Origin: Modicisalibacter coralii | GTDB taxonomy: Bacteria; Pseudomonadota; Gammaproteobacteria; Pseudomonadales; Halomonadaceae | Length of the DNA stretch: 64,000 bases | Assembly: GCF_004117855.1 (NCBI RefSeq) | Contig: NZ_QWBW01000016.1 | Span: forward strand, 52,059 to 116,058 | Direction: 5' to 3' | Shown here: piece by piece, positions 49,856-58,305 of the stretch | Position numbering within the stretch: position 1 is the stretch's first letter | Layout: each line of letters opens with the position of its first letter | Program-made: the position numbers and the translations under genes | The notes under the pieces: generated by a model | Databases searched by the model: none | Told to the model about the DNA's origin: nothing | What the model saw: the letters and a program-made list of their open reading frames with translations, nothing else

Positions 49856-50802
49856 GAGTCGCGGCTCCGTGATGCCTCGAGCGCCGCGGCGAGCTGTTCG
49901 GCGAAACGCTCGGCCGAGGGCAGGCCGCCGAAGCTCCACACCGGCGGCAGGTGCAACACCCGACCCTCCCGGACCGCGGCGAGGTGCTGCCAGAGGCCGT
50001 TATCGGCCAGCGACTGCTCGACCCCCACCGGCAGAGGATCGACGACGACCAGTTGGGCGTCGATGCCGGCGAGCGCCTCCAGCCCGACCAGCGAGAACCC
50101 CCAGGCGTTGGTGGTGCCTTGCCAGGCGTTGTCGAGGCCGAGGCGCTCGGCGACCGCCTGATAGAGCGAATGCTCGCCGAACACCCGCACGTGGCGGGCG
50201 TCCATGAACTGCACCATGAGCAGCGGCCTTTCCCCCTCGGGCAGCCGCTCGCGCAGATCGGCGATGCGTGCCTCGGTGGTCGCGATCAGCCGTTCGGCGG
50301 CCTCGGGTCTGCCGCCGAGCCGGGCCAGCTTGCGGGTGGCCGCCAGCAGGTCGGGCCATAGCGCGTCGCTGCCGGCGTAGAGGCTCACCGTGGTGACCGG
50401 GGCGATGTGCGAGAGGCGTGGCTCAAGGCTGGCGAACATCGGCGAGATCAGGATGCGGTCGGGGTCGAGATCGACGAGCAGCTCCAGGTTGGGCTGAACG
50501 CGCAGGCCCAGATCGACCACCGTGTCGGGCAGTGACGGCTCGGCGACCCAATCGCGGTAGGCCGCCGTCTGGGCGACCCCCAGTGGCGGCATGCCGAGTG
50601 CCGTCAGCGTTTCGGCGATGGTCCAGTCGAGGGTCATCAGGCGCGGCGCGGCGGTCGCCGGCCCCGCCAGCAGGAGCGTCAGGACCATGAGCCCGATAAA
50701 CCACCGGCAGTGATCCCATGAACGTCGTGGTCGGGGCGGCGAGGAGCGGCAAGCGGGACGGCCGACGGGCAGGCCGGGCCCACGGATAAGCGCGTTGACC
50801 AT
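49852..50802 (-). CDS. fhuD: Fe(3+)-hydroxamate periplasmic binding protein FhuD
   Basis: Siderophore-binding protein of the FhuD/FecB helical-backbone family, 316 residues. The N-terminus has an unusually long polar lead (about 40 residues rich in R, P, S) before the hydrophobic core WFIGLMVLTLLLAGPATAA, so the signal peptide may start later than the ATG at 50802. Mature segments include RLMTLDWTIAETLTALGMPP, DLDPDRILISPMFAS and NAWGFSLVGLEAL. It overlaps fhuC by one base (TGATG) and fhuB by four. Confidence 0.9.
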   Translation of the reverse strand: MVNALIRGPGLPVGRPACRSSPPRPRRSWDHCRWFIGLMVLTLLLAGPATAAPRLMTLDWTIAETLTALGMPPLGVAQTAAYRDWVAEPSLPDTVVDLGLRVQPNLELLVDLDPDRILISPMFASLEPRLSHIAPVTTVSLYAGSDALWPDLLAATRKLARLGGRPEAAERLIATTEARIADLRERLPEGERPLLMVQFMDARHVRVFGEHSLYQAVAERLGLDNAWQGTTNAWGFSLVGLEALAGIDAQLVVVDPLPVGVEQSLADNGLWQHLAAVREGRVLHLPPVWSFGGLPSAERFAEQLAAALEASRSRDS

Positions 50803-51569
50803 CAATTCAGCACGGCGATCGGATGATCCCCGCCGGGGTGCGTCATCACGTGCATGGGGATGCCGTAGATCGCTTCCAGGGTGGTGTCGCGCATCAGGGT
50901 GTCGGGCGCGCCTTCGGCAAGCAGCCGCCCGCTGTGCAGTGCCACCAGGTGGTCGCAGTAGCGCGCCGCCATGTTGACGTCGTGGAGCACCACGATCACC
51001 CCCAGGTTCAGCTCGTGACAGAGCCGGCGGATCAGTGCCAGCACTTCCACCTGATGGGCGATGTCGAGCGCCGCCAGCGGCTCGTCGAGCAGCAGGAAGC
51101 GGCTTTCCTGGGCGAGCAGCATGGCCAGCCACACGCGCTGGCGCTCGCCGCCGGAGAGGGTGTCCACCAGACGGTCGGCGAAGGCCTGGGTATGGGTGAG
51201 TTCGATGGCGCGCTCGACCTGTTGGCGGTCGGCGTCACTGGTGCGGCCGAGCAGGCCCTGCCAGGGGTAACGCCCGAAGCCTACCAGTTCACGGCCGGTC
51301 AGCGCCTCGGCGCCGGGCAACTGCTGTGGCAGGTAGGCGACCTGGCGGGCGAATTCGCGATTGCCCCAGGCGTCCAGCGGCCGACCGTCGAACTGGATAT
51401 CGCCATCGCTCGGCGCCTGCTGGCGCGCCAGCAGCTTGAGCAGCGTCGACTTGCCGGAACCGTTGTGGCCGATCAGGCCATAGACACGACCTTCCTGAAA
51501 GGTCAGGTCGGTCGGCTCGAGCAAGCGTTTGCCGTTGACCGAGAAACTGGCGGCGTTGACGTCGAACAT
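50802..51569 (-). CDS. fhuC: Fe(3+)-hydroxamate ABC transporter ATPase FhuC
   Basis: ATPase of the hydroxamate uptake system, 255 residues. Walker [18 protein letters not shown] (about 35), Q-loop YLPQQL, signature LSGGERQRVWLAMLLAQ, Walker B FLLLDEPLAALD and the switch histidine in VVLHDVNMAARYCD are all intact. The ATG at 51569 matches the family start (MFDVNAASFSVNGKRLL). First gene of fhuCDB, 135 bases downstream of the receptor gene. Confidence 0.95.
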   Translation of the reverse strand: MFDVNAASFSVNGKRLLEPTDLTFQEGRVYGLIGHNGSGKSTLLKLLARQQAPSDGDIQFDGRPLDAWGNREFARQVAYLPQQLPGAEALTGRELVGFGRYPWQGLLGRTSDADRQQVERAIELTHTQAFADRLVDTLSGGERQRVWLAMLLAQESRFLLLDEPLAALDIAHQVEVLALIRRLCHELNLGVIVVLHDVNMAARYCDHLVALHSGRLLAEGAPDTLMRDTTLEAIYGIPMHVMTHPGGDHPIAVLN

Positions 51570-51615
51570 GGCGGTATTCCCCGCGGGGCTGGCAGGTCGA
51601 GACGCAATCCTAATA

Positions 51616-51633
51616 GAAATACGAATGCGTATC
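51616..51633 (-). promoter_or_regulatory. Weak Fur-like palindrome before fhuC
   Basis: GAAATACGAATGCGTATC between the receptor and fhuC is an imperfect palindrome resembling a degenerate Fur site. The context is iron uptake, but the match is poor. Confidence 0.3.
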
Positions 51634-51704
51634 AAAAAGTACCGAATCCGAACGTCCGGCCCGCGGGGTGGGCCGGACGGCATCGGTGGGGGCTCAAGCC
51701 ATTC

Positions 51705-53813
51705 CTAGAAGCGATAGCTCAAGGTAGCGCGCACATTGCGCTCGGCACCGAAGTAGCAGTATTCCAGCGAGTTGCACGAGGCGATGTATTCCTCGTCGAG
51801 CAGGTTGCCGACGTTGAGACGCGCCTTGACGCCCTGGAGACCGACCTGGCTCAGGTCGTAACCCAGCGTGGCGTCGACCAGGGTGTAGTCGGGGACCTGC
51901 TCGGTATTGGCGCGGTCGGCCTGGATGTCGGCGTAGTAGCGCACCCCGAGCCCGGCATCCAGGCCGTCGAGCGCACCCTGGTCGAAGCGGTAGTTGCCCC
52001 ACACGCTGGCCTGGTGGCGCGGCGCGTAGATCGCCTGATTGCCTTGCTCGCCCGGCACGTCGCTCCTGGCGTAGCTGATGTCGGTGTAGCTGTAGCCCGC
52101 TTGCAGGCGGAAGTTGTCGGTGACGTGGGTGCGGGCCTGGAGCTCGACGCCCCGGGACTCGATCTCGCCCACGGAGCGATACGGATCGGTGGGCTGCTCC
52201 TTGGTCGCGACGTTTTCCTGGTCGATGCGGAACAGGGCGATGCTGTAGCGGTCCCGGGTGCCGGGGGGCTGGTACTTCATCCCGGTCTCCCACTGCTCGC
52301 CCTCCATGGGCTCCAGCAGGTCGCCGTCGGCGTCGACGAAGCTGGTCGGCGTGAAGGCAGTGTTGTAGCTCAGGTAGGGGGCGACGCCGTTGTCGAACAG
52401 GTAGAGCACTCCGGCACGGCCGCTGAACTGGGTATCGTCCAGGGTACTGTCGTTGCCGGTGAGGTGATCGGTGTTCTCGATGTCGACCCAGTCATAGCGA
52501 CCGCCCAGGGTGAGGCGCCACCGATCGATCGCCATCTGGTCCTGCAGGTAGACACCGGTCTGGGTCAGCGCGTGGCGTTCGTCGTTGGTGACGCCGATCT
52601 CCCCGATCGGCTCGGCGCCGTGGTGGGGGGCGAACGGGTCGATGGACGGAAAGGAACCCGAGGTCCACACCACGTCGTTCTTGCGGTGCTGGTAATCCAG
52701 GCCGGCCAGCACGGTATGCTCGATGCCGCCGCCGTGGAAGTCGGCTTCCAGCTGGTTGTCCACCGTCCAGGCCTGCAGCGATTCGCGGCCGCCGGAGTAG
52801 TAGCGTCTCAGCTCGTTCGACTCGCCGATCCAGCCGTACTGGTAGACCTGATTCAGTTCCACGTCGGCATTCAGGTAACGCAGTTTCTGACGCGCGGTCA
52901 GGCTGTCATTGAAGCGATGCTCGAGGTCGTAGCCGACCATGCGCTGGTAGCGCTCGAAGGTGTCGTAGTCGTCCTCGCCGTCGAAGAAGGTGTTGTCGAT
53001 CTTGCGACCGTTGTGGGAGACCGCCGAGCCCTCGTAGGGCACGCCGGAGTGATAGCCGCCCTCCGGGTCCTTCTGCAGGTAGGCCATCAGGGTCAGGCTG
53101 GTATCGTCGGTGGCGTCCCAGGTGATCGAGGGCGCGATGGCGTAGCGCTTTTCCTCGATGGGGCCGAACTGGGTGTCGGCCCGGCTGGCCTGGCCGACCA
53201 GTCGGTAGGCCACCCGGCGTTCGTCGTCGAGCGGGCCCGAGACATCGAAGCCGGCGCTGCGCTGGGCGTTGTCGCCGATCGAGAAGCGCAGCTCGCGGTG
53301 GTCCTCGAACAGCGGCTTCTTGCTGGTCAGCGCGACCAGGCCGCCGGGCGAGGAGCGGCCGTAGAGCACCGAGGCCGGTCCCTTGACGATCTCGACGTTC
53401 TCCAGGAAGTAGGGATCGATCACCATCGAGCTGTAGCCGTTGGCGTCGCCCATCACCTTCAGGCCATCGAGGTAGGTATTGCTCAGGCTGCCGTCCGAGA
53501 AGCCGCGCATCACCAGGTAGTCGTAGCGGTTGGAGGCACCGACCTGGTTGGTGTAGACCCCGGGGGTGTACTGCGTCGCCTCGCGCAGCGTGCGCACGCC
53601 GCGTTCGTCCATTTCCTCGCGACCGACGTTGGACACCGATTGCGGCGTCTCGAGTGCCGGGGTCTCGGTCTTGGTCGCCGCCTGGCCGGTGACGGTGACG
53701 GTATCGAGCGTCGCGGCATCGCCGTCGGGGGATTGCGCGGCGGCGGTGAGCGGCAGCAGCGATGCACCGAGCAGCCAGGCGGTGGTCGGTCGGCGGAAGC
53801 GATGGCCCTGCAT
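51705..53813 (-). CDS. fhuA: FhuA-type TonB-dependent siderophore receptor
   Basis: Outer-membrane receptor of 702 residues. Signal peptide to about residue 26 (LLPLTAAAQ), TonB-box-like LDTVTVTGQA, plug domain with QSVSNVGREEMDERGVRTL, VMRGFSDGSLSNTYLDGLKV and FLENVEIVKGPASVLYGRSS, and a barrel ending in RATLSYRF. The motif EEYIASCNSLEYCYFGAER near the C-terminus is the FhuA-group hallmark. The fhuCDB import genes follow on the same strand and a PchR-like regulator precedes it, so ferrichrome- or other hydroxamate-type siderophores are the likely ligands. Confidence 0.93.
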   Translation of the reverse strand: MQGHRFRRPTTAWLLGASLLPLTAAAQSPDGDAATLDTVTVTGQAATKTETPALETPQSVSNVGREEMDERGVRTLREATQYTPGVYTNQVGASNRYDYLVMRGFSDGSLSNTYLDGLKVMGDANGYSSMVIDPYFLENVEIVKGPASVLYGRSSPGGLVALTSKKPLFEDHRELRFSIGDNAQRSAGFDVSGPLDDERRVAYRLVGQASRADTQFGPIEEKRYAIAPSITWDATDDTSLTLMAYLQKDPEGGYHSGVPYEGSAVSHNGRKIDNTFFDGEDDYDTFERYQRMVGYDLEHRFNDSLTARQKLRYLNADVELNQVYQYGWIGESNELRRYYSGGRESLQAWTVDNQLEADFHGGGIEHTVLAGLDYQHRKNDVVWTSGSFPSIDPFAPHHGAEPIGEIGVTNDERHALTQTGVYLQDQMAIDRWRLTLGGRYDWVDIENTDHLTGNDSTLDDTQFSGRAGVLYLFDNGVAPYLSYNTAFTPTSFVDADGDLLEPMEGEQWETGMKYQPPGTRDRYSIALFRIDQENVATKEQPTDPYRSVGEIESRGVELQARTHVTDNFRLQAGYSYTDISYARSDVPGEQGNQAIYAPRHQASVWGNYRFDQGALDGLDAGLGVRYYADIQADRANTEQVPDYTLVDATLGYDLSQVGLQGVKARLNVGNLLDEEYIASCNSLEYCYFGAERNVRATLSYRF

Positions 53814-53845
53814 GAAGACTCCTTGTGTCGGATACCGGTTATTCT

Positions 53846-53864
53846 GTTATTGAGAATTATTCAC
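53846..53864 (-). promoter_or_regulatory. Fur-box-like site upstream of fhuA
   Basis: GTTATTGAGAATTATTCAC in an AT-rich stretch 33 bases before the fhuA start. The GAGAATTATTC centre resembles the Fur inverted hexamers. Confidence 0.55.
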
Positions 53865-53996
53865 TGTTGAGATCCGCTTCGCCTATGTCGGGCGCCGGAA
53901 CGGCTATGCCGGATGCCGGTATCGGCTGGACACGGGAGCTTTCGGGAATGCCGGGTGTCGCGGGGCGACATCATGGGGCTTCGGGGACGTGGGGAT

Positions 53997-54983
53997 TCAG
54001 CGGATCTCGCTGGGCGAGACCCCATAGCGCTGGCGGAAGGCGGTGGCGAAGTTGGTGGCGTGACGGTAACCGACCTGAAGGGCGACCTGCTGGACGCTCA
54101 GACCCGCGCGCAGCTGGCGGTGGGCCAGTGCCAGGCGGCATTCGCGCAGGTAAGCGAAGACCGAGCGGCCATAGGCCAGGCGAAACTTCTCGCGGAGGGT
54201 GCTGGGGCTCATGCAGGCCAGTTCGGCCAGCGAGGCCAGGGAGTGCGGCTGGCCCGGCTGGGCCTCGAGCCGTTGGCGCACGCGATCGAGCAGGCGCCGA
54301 TCGCGCCAGGGCAGGGGGGCCGGCGATTCAGCGGCTAGCGGCCACTGGGCGACGCCGCAGGCGAGCAGTTGCAGGGCGAGGCCTTCCGTCAGCAGCGCCC
54401 CGGCGTCGCCCAAGGGCGGGGCGTCGAGCCAGTCGTCCAGCGAACGATGCAGCCCGGCGGGAATCGACAGCCGCCACATGCCGGTCGTCGGCGCCTCGAA
54501 CGGTGCCCTGGCCAGCGCCGCCAGGCGCGGGTCGCCGGCGAGCGCGTCCGCCGTGAGCGTCAGGTTGACGGCGCGCACCCGACGCTGGGCGACGTGCCGG
54601 GCACGCAGCGCCTGGTCACGGCCGTAGGCCAGCACCAGCCCGTCGCCGGCACTGAGCGCTTGGCGGTGTTCATCCAGGGCCAGCTCGGCCCGACCTTCCA
54701 GCATCACGATGATCGACAGGTGCGCCGGCGCGTCCCGCCGGGCATGGGTCTCGTAGGTGCGATGCACGACCAGGTCGGAGCCGACCAGTTGGCAGCCGCG
54801 CCCGGGGCGATGCTCGTCGACCCGGCCCTCGGCGATCGTCAGTTCGTCGCCGCACCGATCGCCCGGCGGGACGGGAAAGCGATGCGTCAGGTGATAACGC
54901 CGCTCGTAGGCGGTGAAATCGGCAATCGTCAGCCGCCGGGGCGTGGGTGTCGCGGCGTGAGTGGCGGTCGCGGGGGATGACAT
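53997..54983 (-). CDS. PchR-like AraC-family siderophore regulator
   Basis: A 328-residue transcriptional regulator. The N-terminal part is a poorly conserved effector domain; the C-terminal 100 residues hold the AraC DNA-binding domain with HSLASLAELACMSPSTLREK (first helix-turn-helix) and LSVQQVALQVGYRHATNFAT (second), ending FRQRYGVSPSEIR. AraC proteins of the PchR group sit beside TonB receptor genes and activate them when the cognate ferric siderophore is bound. Start at 54983 (MSSPATATH) is a guess among in-frame options; earlier starts to 55115 would run through the Fur box at 55062. Confidence 0.82.
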   Translation of the reverse strand: MSSPATATHAATPTPRRLTIADFTAYERRYHLTHRFPVPPGDRCGDELTIAEGRVDEHRPGRGCQLVGSDLVVHRTYETHARRDAPAHLSIIVMLEGRAELALDEHRQALSAGDGLVLAYGRDQALRARHVAQRRVRAVNLTLTADALAGDPRLAALARAPFEAPTTGMWRLSIPAGLHRSLDDWLDAPPLGDAGALLTEGLALQLLACGVAQWPLAAESPAPLPWRDRRLLDRVRQRLEAQPGQPHSLASLAELACMSPSTLREKFRLAYGRSVFAYLRECRLALAHRQLRAGLSVQQVALQVGYRHATNFATAFRQRYGVSPSEIR

Positions 54984-55061
54984 GGGCTCGACGATCTCCT
55001 GTCGCCATGGCCGTGCCGCGCCATCGGCGGGCGCGCACGTCTCGGGACACGGGAATGGTCT

Positions 55062-55080
55062 GAGAATGATAATCGTTTGT
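55062..55080 (-). promoter_or_regulatory. Fur box upstream of the AraC-type regulator
   Basis: GAGAATGATAATCGTTTGT matches the 19-base Fur consensus at about 14 positions, including an intact GATAATC core. It lies 79 bases upstream of the regulator start at 54983, so iron would repress the regulator as well as the receptor. Confidence 0.65.
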
Positions 55081-55137
55081 TGGAGGGGCGCCAATAGCGC
55101 CACCGCTCGTGCCATGCTCGCCGGCAGGGACGCGGCG

Positions 55138-55869
55138 TCAGGCGGGGATGGCGATCAGGCTCAGCAGGTGATCGCCGAGCCGGCCGACCTGCCCGGTCAG
55201 GTACGTTCCCGCCGGCCAGTCCGGCGAGAGTGAGGCGAGCAGTTCCAGCGTCGCCGTGGTCATCGCCTCGTCACTCGCCACGAGGCGGGCATCCTGGAAG
55301 TAGAAACGCACGCCCACCAGCGGAAACAGCGCCTTGAACAGGCTTTCCTTGAGCGAGAAGACCTGGGTGACGAAGGTGCCACGATCCGCCGGGTCCATGG
55401 CGGTCAATCGCTCCCTTTCCCCGGGGGTGAGGATCTGCGCGGCCAGCCGCTCGGCCCGCTCGGGATTCATGGGCAGTTCGGCGTCCAGGCCGAGGCCGCG
55501 CCAGGCAGAGCGACTGGCGACGATGCTGGCGGCCAGGTCGCCGCTGTGGGTGATCGAACCGACCACGCCCGCCGGCCACGAGGGTGCCCGGCTGGGCGTG
55601 CTGCCGGGGACCGTGGCACGCCCGGTCAGCCGGTGCAGCGCGGTGTGGGCGCACAGCCGCCCGGCGAGGTATTCCAGTTGGCGCTTGGGAGCCGCGTCAC
55701 GCACGCTGTCGGGTGGCTCGACCGGCCCGCCGGCCCAGGGCTCGGGCATGAAGCGCTCGCGCTGAAAGCGCAACCCCATCCAGTGGGCCCCCACGAGCGG
55801 CTGCGGCCATGGCCAGTCGGGTAGCCAGGGCCCGCAGCAACCGGGCAGGGGCGTGTTGGTGTCGGCCAT
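55138..55869 (-). CDS. EntD-type 4'-phosphopantetheinyl transferase
   Basis: Transfers phosphopantetheine from CoA to a carrier-protein serine. The 243-residue protein has the EntD/Sfp magnesium motif GLGLDAELPMN (D and E), the downstream FSLKESLFKALFPLVGVRF with the catalytic Lys-Glu pair, and GVVGSITHSGDLAASIV. EntD-type enzymes usually activate peptide synthetases for siderophores, and this gene sits beside siderophore uptake genes, but no synthetase is in the window. The ATG at 55869 follows the YceI-family gene by eight bases. Confidence 0.88.
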   Translation of the reverse strand: MADTNTPLPGCCGPWLPDWPWPQPLVGAHWMGLRFQRERFMPEPWAGGPVEPPDSVRDAAPKRQLEYLAGRLCAHTALHRLTGRATVPGSTPSRAPSWPAGVVGSITHSGDLAASIVASRSAWRGLGLDAELPMNPERAERLAAQILTPGERERLTAMDPADRGTFVTQVFSLKESLFKALFPLVGVRFYFQDARLVASDEAMTTATLELLASLSPDWPAGTYLTGQVGRLGDHLLSLIAIPA

Positions 55870-55877
55870 GCGCGTCG

Positions 55878-56501
55878 TCAGCGGTCGACCAGGGTGGCGT
55901 CGAGGCGGATCGGCACCTCGTCGCCGATCTGCTCGTAACCCAGCAACATCAGGACCGAACGCGCATTCTGGTCGCTCATCAGCGCCTGGCCGTCGAGCAC
56001 CACCCGCTGCGCGTTCTCGACGTGGATGGTGTCCGCCGATTCGCGGGTGAAGCGCACCTCCAGCGGCTCCTGACGGTTCCCCTTGTCGCTCTGCACGCGC
56101 AGCATCAGGGTCTCGGTCAGCGATTCCCCCACGCCCAGCGCATCGAGCCGCGCCGGCGGAAACTGCGTGACCACAGTGGCCAGCGGGGTGTCCGCCAGGC
56201 CCGAGAGCCAGGTGGGCAACTGACCCAGCTTGTCCATCACGTCGGTCTGGTTGAGGCGCAGCGGCAGGCGCAGGGTGCCGTCGCCGCTCAGGTCGCCCTG
56301 CAGACGGCGGACACGGTGAGTATGCGGCACCGGCCCGCTGGGGGTTATCTCGACGATGGTGGCGGTGACCTGGGACTGATCCGGTGCCAGTTGCCAGGCC
56401 GCCTGGGCGGGCAGCGCGGCCAGCAGCAGGCCGGCCAATCCGGCCGCCGCCAGGCAGCGGCGTGAAAGCGCAGAACGCGCGTGAGCGAAGCGGACATCCA
56501 T
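55878..56501 (-). CDS. YceI-family periplasmic lipid-binding-like protein
   Basis: A 207-residue exported protein. A signal peptide (SALSRRCLAAAGLAGLLLAA, cleavage PAQA near residue 35) precedes a YceI-like lipocalin-type barrel: WQLAPDQSQVTATIVEI, LRLPLRLNQTDVMDKLGQLP and the closing segment VPIRLDATLVDR. YceI proteins bind isoprenoid quinones or amides in the periplasm. It leads a two-gene transcript with the phosphopantetheinyl transferase, 94 bases from the tRNA on the other strand. Confidence 0.8.
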   Translation of the reverse strand: MDVRFAHARSALSRRCLAAAGLAGLLLAALPAQAAWQLAPDQSQVTATIVEITPSGPVPHTHRVRRLQGDLSGDGTLRLPLRLNQTDVMDKLGQLPTWLSGLADTPLATVVTQFPPARLDALGVGESLTETLMLRVQSDKGNRQEPLEVRFTRESADTIHVENAQRVVLDGQALMSDQNARSVLMLLGYEQIGDEVPIRLDATLVDR

Positions 56502-56594
56502 GCCGATTCCTCCCTGGAAGGGTACGCAGCGAGAATACCAGCCGGCTGCTGGTCTCAGCCATTGGCATTCGCTATCATACCGCCCGCGTTGCAC

Positions 56595-56670
<76 letters not shown>

Positions 56671-56767
56671 TTAAAATCAGCATCTTACGAGTTTGGCTTG
56701 GTGAGTCCCATAGTCCAAGGGTACAGTTTCGGTACAGTGCCGATCCTTCAGCCCCCTGGAGATTTTC

Positions 56768-58012
56768 ATGGCCACCATCGTCAAGACCCCCTCTGGTAGC
56801 TGGAAGGCCGTCATCCGCAAGACCGGCTGGCCCACCACCGCCAAGACCTTCCGCACCAAGCGAGACGCCCAGGATTGGGCACGCCGCACCGAAGATGAAA
56901 TGGTGCGTGGCGTCTATATCCAGCGCAGCGCCTCGGAGCGCATGACGCTCGAAGCAGCCCTCAAGCGCTACCTCACGGACGTTAGCCCTACCAAGAAGCC
57001 CAGCACCCAAAAGAGCGAACGCCACAAGGCCAACACGCTGATTGAGCACCTGGGCAAGTACTCCCTCGCGGCCCTGACGCCGGAACTGATCGCCAACTAC
57101 CGCGACACGCGGCTTAACAGCATTGGCCATCGGGGCCAACCGATCAGCGCCAATACCGTGCGCCTGGAGCTCGCCCTGCTCGGCCATCTCTACACCGTGG
57201 CCATCCAGGAATGGGGCCTCGGCCTGACCTACAACCCGGTCCAGAACATTCGCAAGCCCAGCCCCGGGGAGGGGCGTGACCGGCGCCTGAGCCCCGACGA
57301 GGAGAAGCGCCTGTTCGCCGTGCTCCGGCAGCACAGCAACCCGATGCTGGCCTGGATCGCCAGAATCGCTCTGGAGACGGGCATGCGCTCTTCGGAGATC
57401 CTGACCCTCACTCGCTCCCAGGTTGACGTAAAACGCCGCGTGGTGCGTCTCACCGACACCAAAAACAACGAAGCCCGCCTGGTACCACTGACCCAGGCCG
57501 CCACAGAGGTGTTCAAGCAGGCGCTGAACAACCCAGTACGACCGTTCGACTGCGAGCTGGTGTTCTTCGGTGAGCCTGGCAGGGATGGAAAGCGCGGCCC
57601 CTATGCGTACACCAAGCTCTGGAACCAGGCAAAGAAGCAGGCCAGGCTCGATGACTTTCGCTTTCATGACCTACGTCATGAAGCCGTCAGCCGGCTGGTG
57701 GAGGCGGGGCTATCCGATCAGGAGGTCGCCGCGATCAGTGGGCACAAGTCAATGCAGATGCTGAGGCGGTATACGCACCTTAGAACGCATTTCCAAACCC
57801 CGATGATGATGGGCGTCGGGGGCAAGGCGAAGCGAGGGTCCTTTGCCATGGATGGCAAAGGTAGCGCCCAGGGATGGGTGTACAGCGCCCTCGCAACGGT
57901 CCGACGCCTCGGGCCTTGCCACCGAGGAAGCCCATCCCATCCACCGGTTCTGAAAGAAGCTCTTAGGGCGGAAGATTTAGTTGAGAAGCTGGATAGACTG
58001 AGTGAAATATAA
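56768..58012 (+). CDS. int: Tyrosine-type site-specific integrase carrying an in-frame MITE
   Basis: A 414-residue integrase with an N-terminal Arm-type DNA-binding domain (SGSWKAVIRKTGWPTTAKTF), a core-binding domain (about 55-160), and a catalytic domain with the R-K-H-R-H-Y set: ETGMRSSEIL, HDLRHEAVSRLVE, ISGHKSMQMLRRYTHL (Tyr335). Directly after RRYTHL the reading frame passes into a 180-bp MITE (57783-57962) and re-enters the normal C-terminus ALRAEDLVEKLDRLSEI, so 61 foreign residues are inserted without a stop. Whether the enzyme still works is unknown. It lies 97 bases from the tRNA and is the presumed integrase of the island. Confidence 0.88.
   Translation: MATIVKTPSGSWKAVIRKTGWPTTAKTFRTKRDAQDWARRTEDEMVRGVYIQRSASERMTLEAALKRYLTDVSPTKKPSTQKSERHKANTLIEHLGKYSLAALTPELIANYRDTRLNSIGHRGQPISANTVRLELALLGHLYTVAIQEWGLGLTYNPVQNIRKPSPGEGRDRRLSPDEEKRLFAVLRQHSNPMLAWIARIALETGMRSSEILTLTRSQVDVKRRVVRLTDTKNNEARLVPLTQAATEVFKQALNNPVRPFDCELVFFGEPGRDGKRGPYAYTKLWNQAKKQARLDDFRFHDLRHEAVSRLVEAGLSDQEVAAISGHKSMQMLRRYTHLRTHFQTPMMMGVGGKAKRGSFAMDGKGSAQGWVYSALATVRRLGPCHRGSPSHPPVLKEALRAEDLVEKLDRLSEI
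57783..57962 (-). mobile_element. MITE copy C (180 bp) inside the integrase gene
   Basis: Reverse-oriented copy of the MITE at 36662 and 47599. Its ends read GAACGCATTTCCAAACC and, inverted, GAGCTTCTTTCAGAACC. It is flanked on both sides by TTA (57780-57782 and 57963-57965), the target duplication expected from TNA-type IS5 relatives. Insertion adds 183 bases (61 codons), keeping the integrase frame open. This is the only copy with an exact duplication, so probably the most recent insertion. Confidence 0.85.
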
Positions 58013-58305
58013 TATGTATGACATAATATGGAGTAGTTTGATGTGGCCGTTCTCAATCCAAGGCAGCCGCTAAGTGCAGAAAAAAATCGACTATTAGCTG
58101 TCACTTATTGGCGCCTATAGGAATAGAAAGATTTAAAAATCGTGTGGTACGGCCATGTGTTAAACCTGTAAGAAAGACTTGTTGACCTGCTGAAATTATC
58201 GGACCTGCTTTCAGCAGGAGCCATGCTGGGTCTTTCTTGCGATGTATACGGAAATATTTTTTAACGCAATTGCCTACAACACAAAAAAGCTTGGAGCATA
58301 GTGAA

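Noticed and set aside
50823..53870. A 1015-codon plus-strand open frame opposite fhuC and fhuA
   Set aside because: It crosses two genes and their intergenic gap in antisense, and its translation is low-complexity. The minus strand carries FhuC and a TonB-dependent receptor.
57749..57940. Small minus-strand frames such as the one giving a product with [17 protein letters not shown]
   Set aside because: They derive from the MITE sequence and reappear at each copy (also near 36662 and 47639). There is no ribosome binding site or codon signal.
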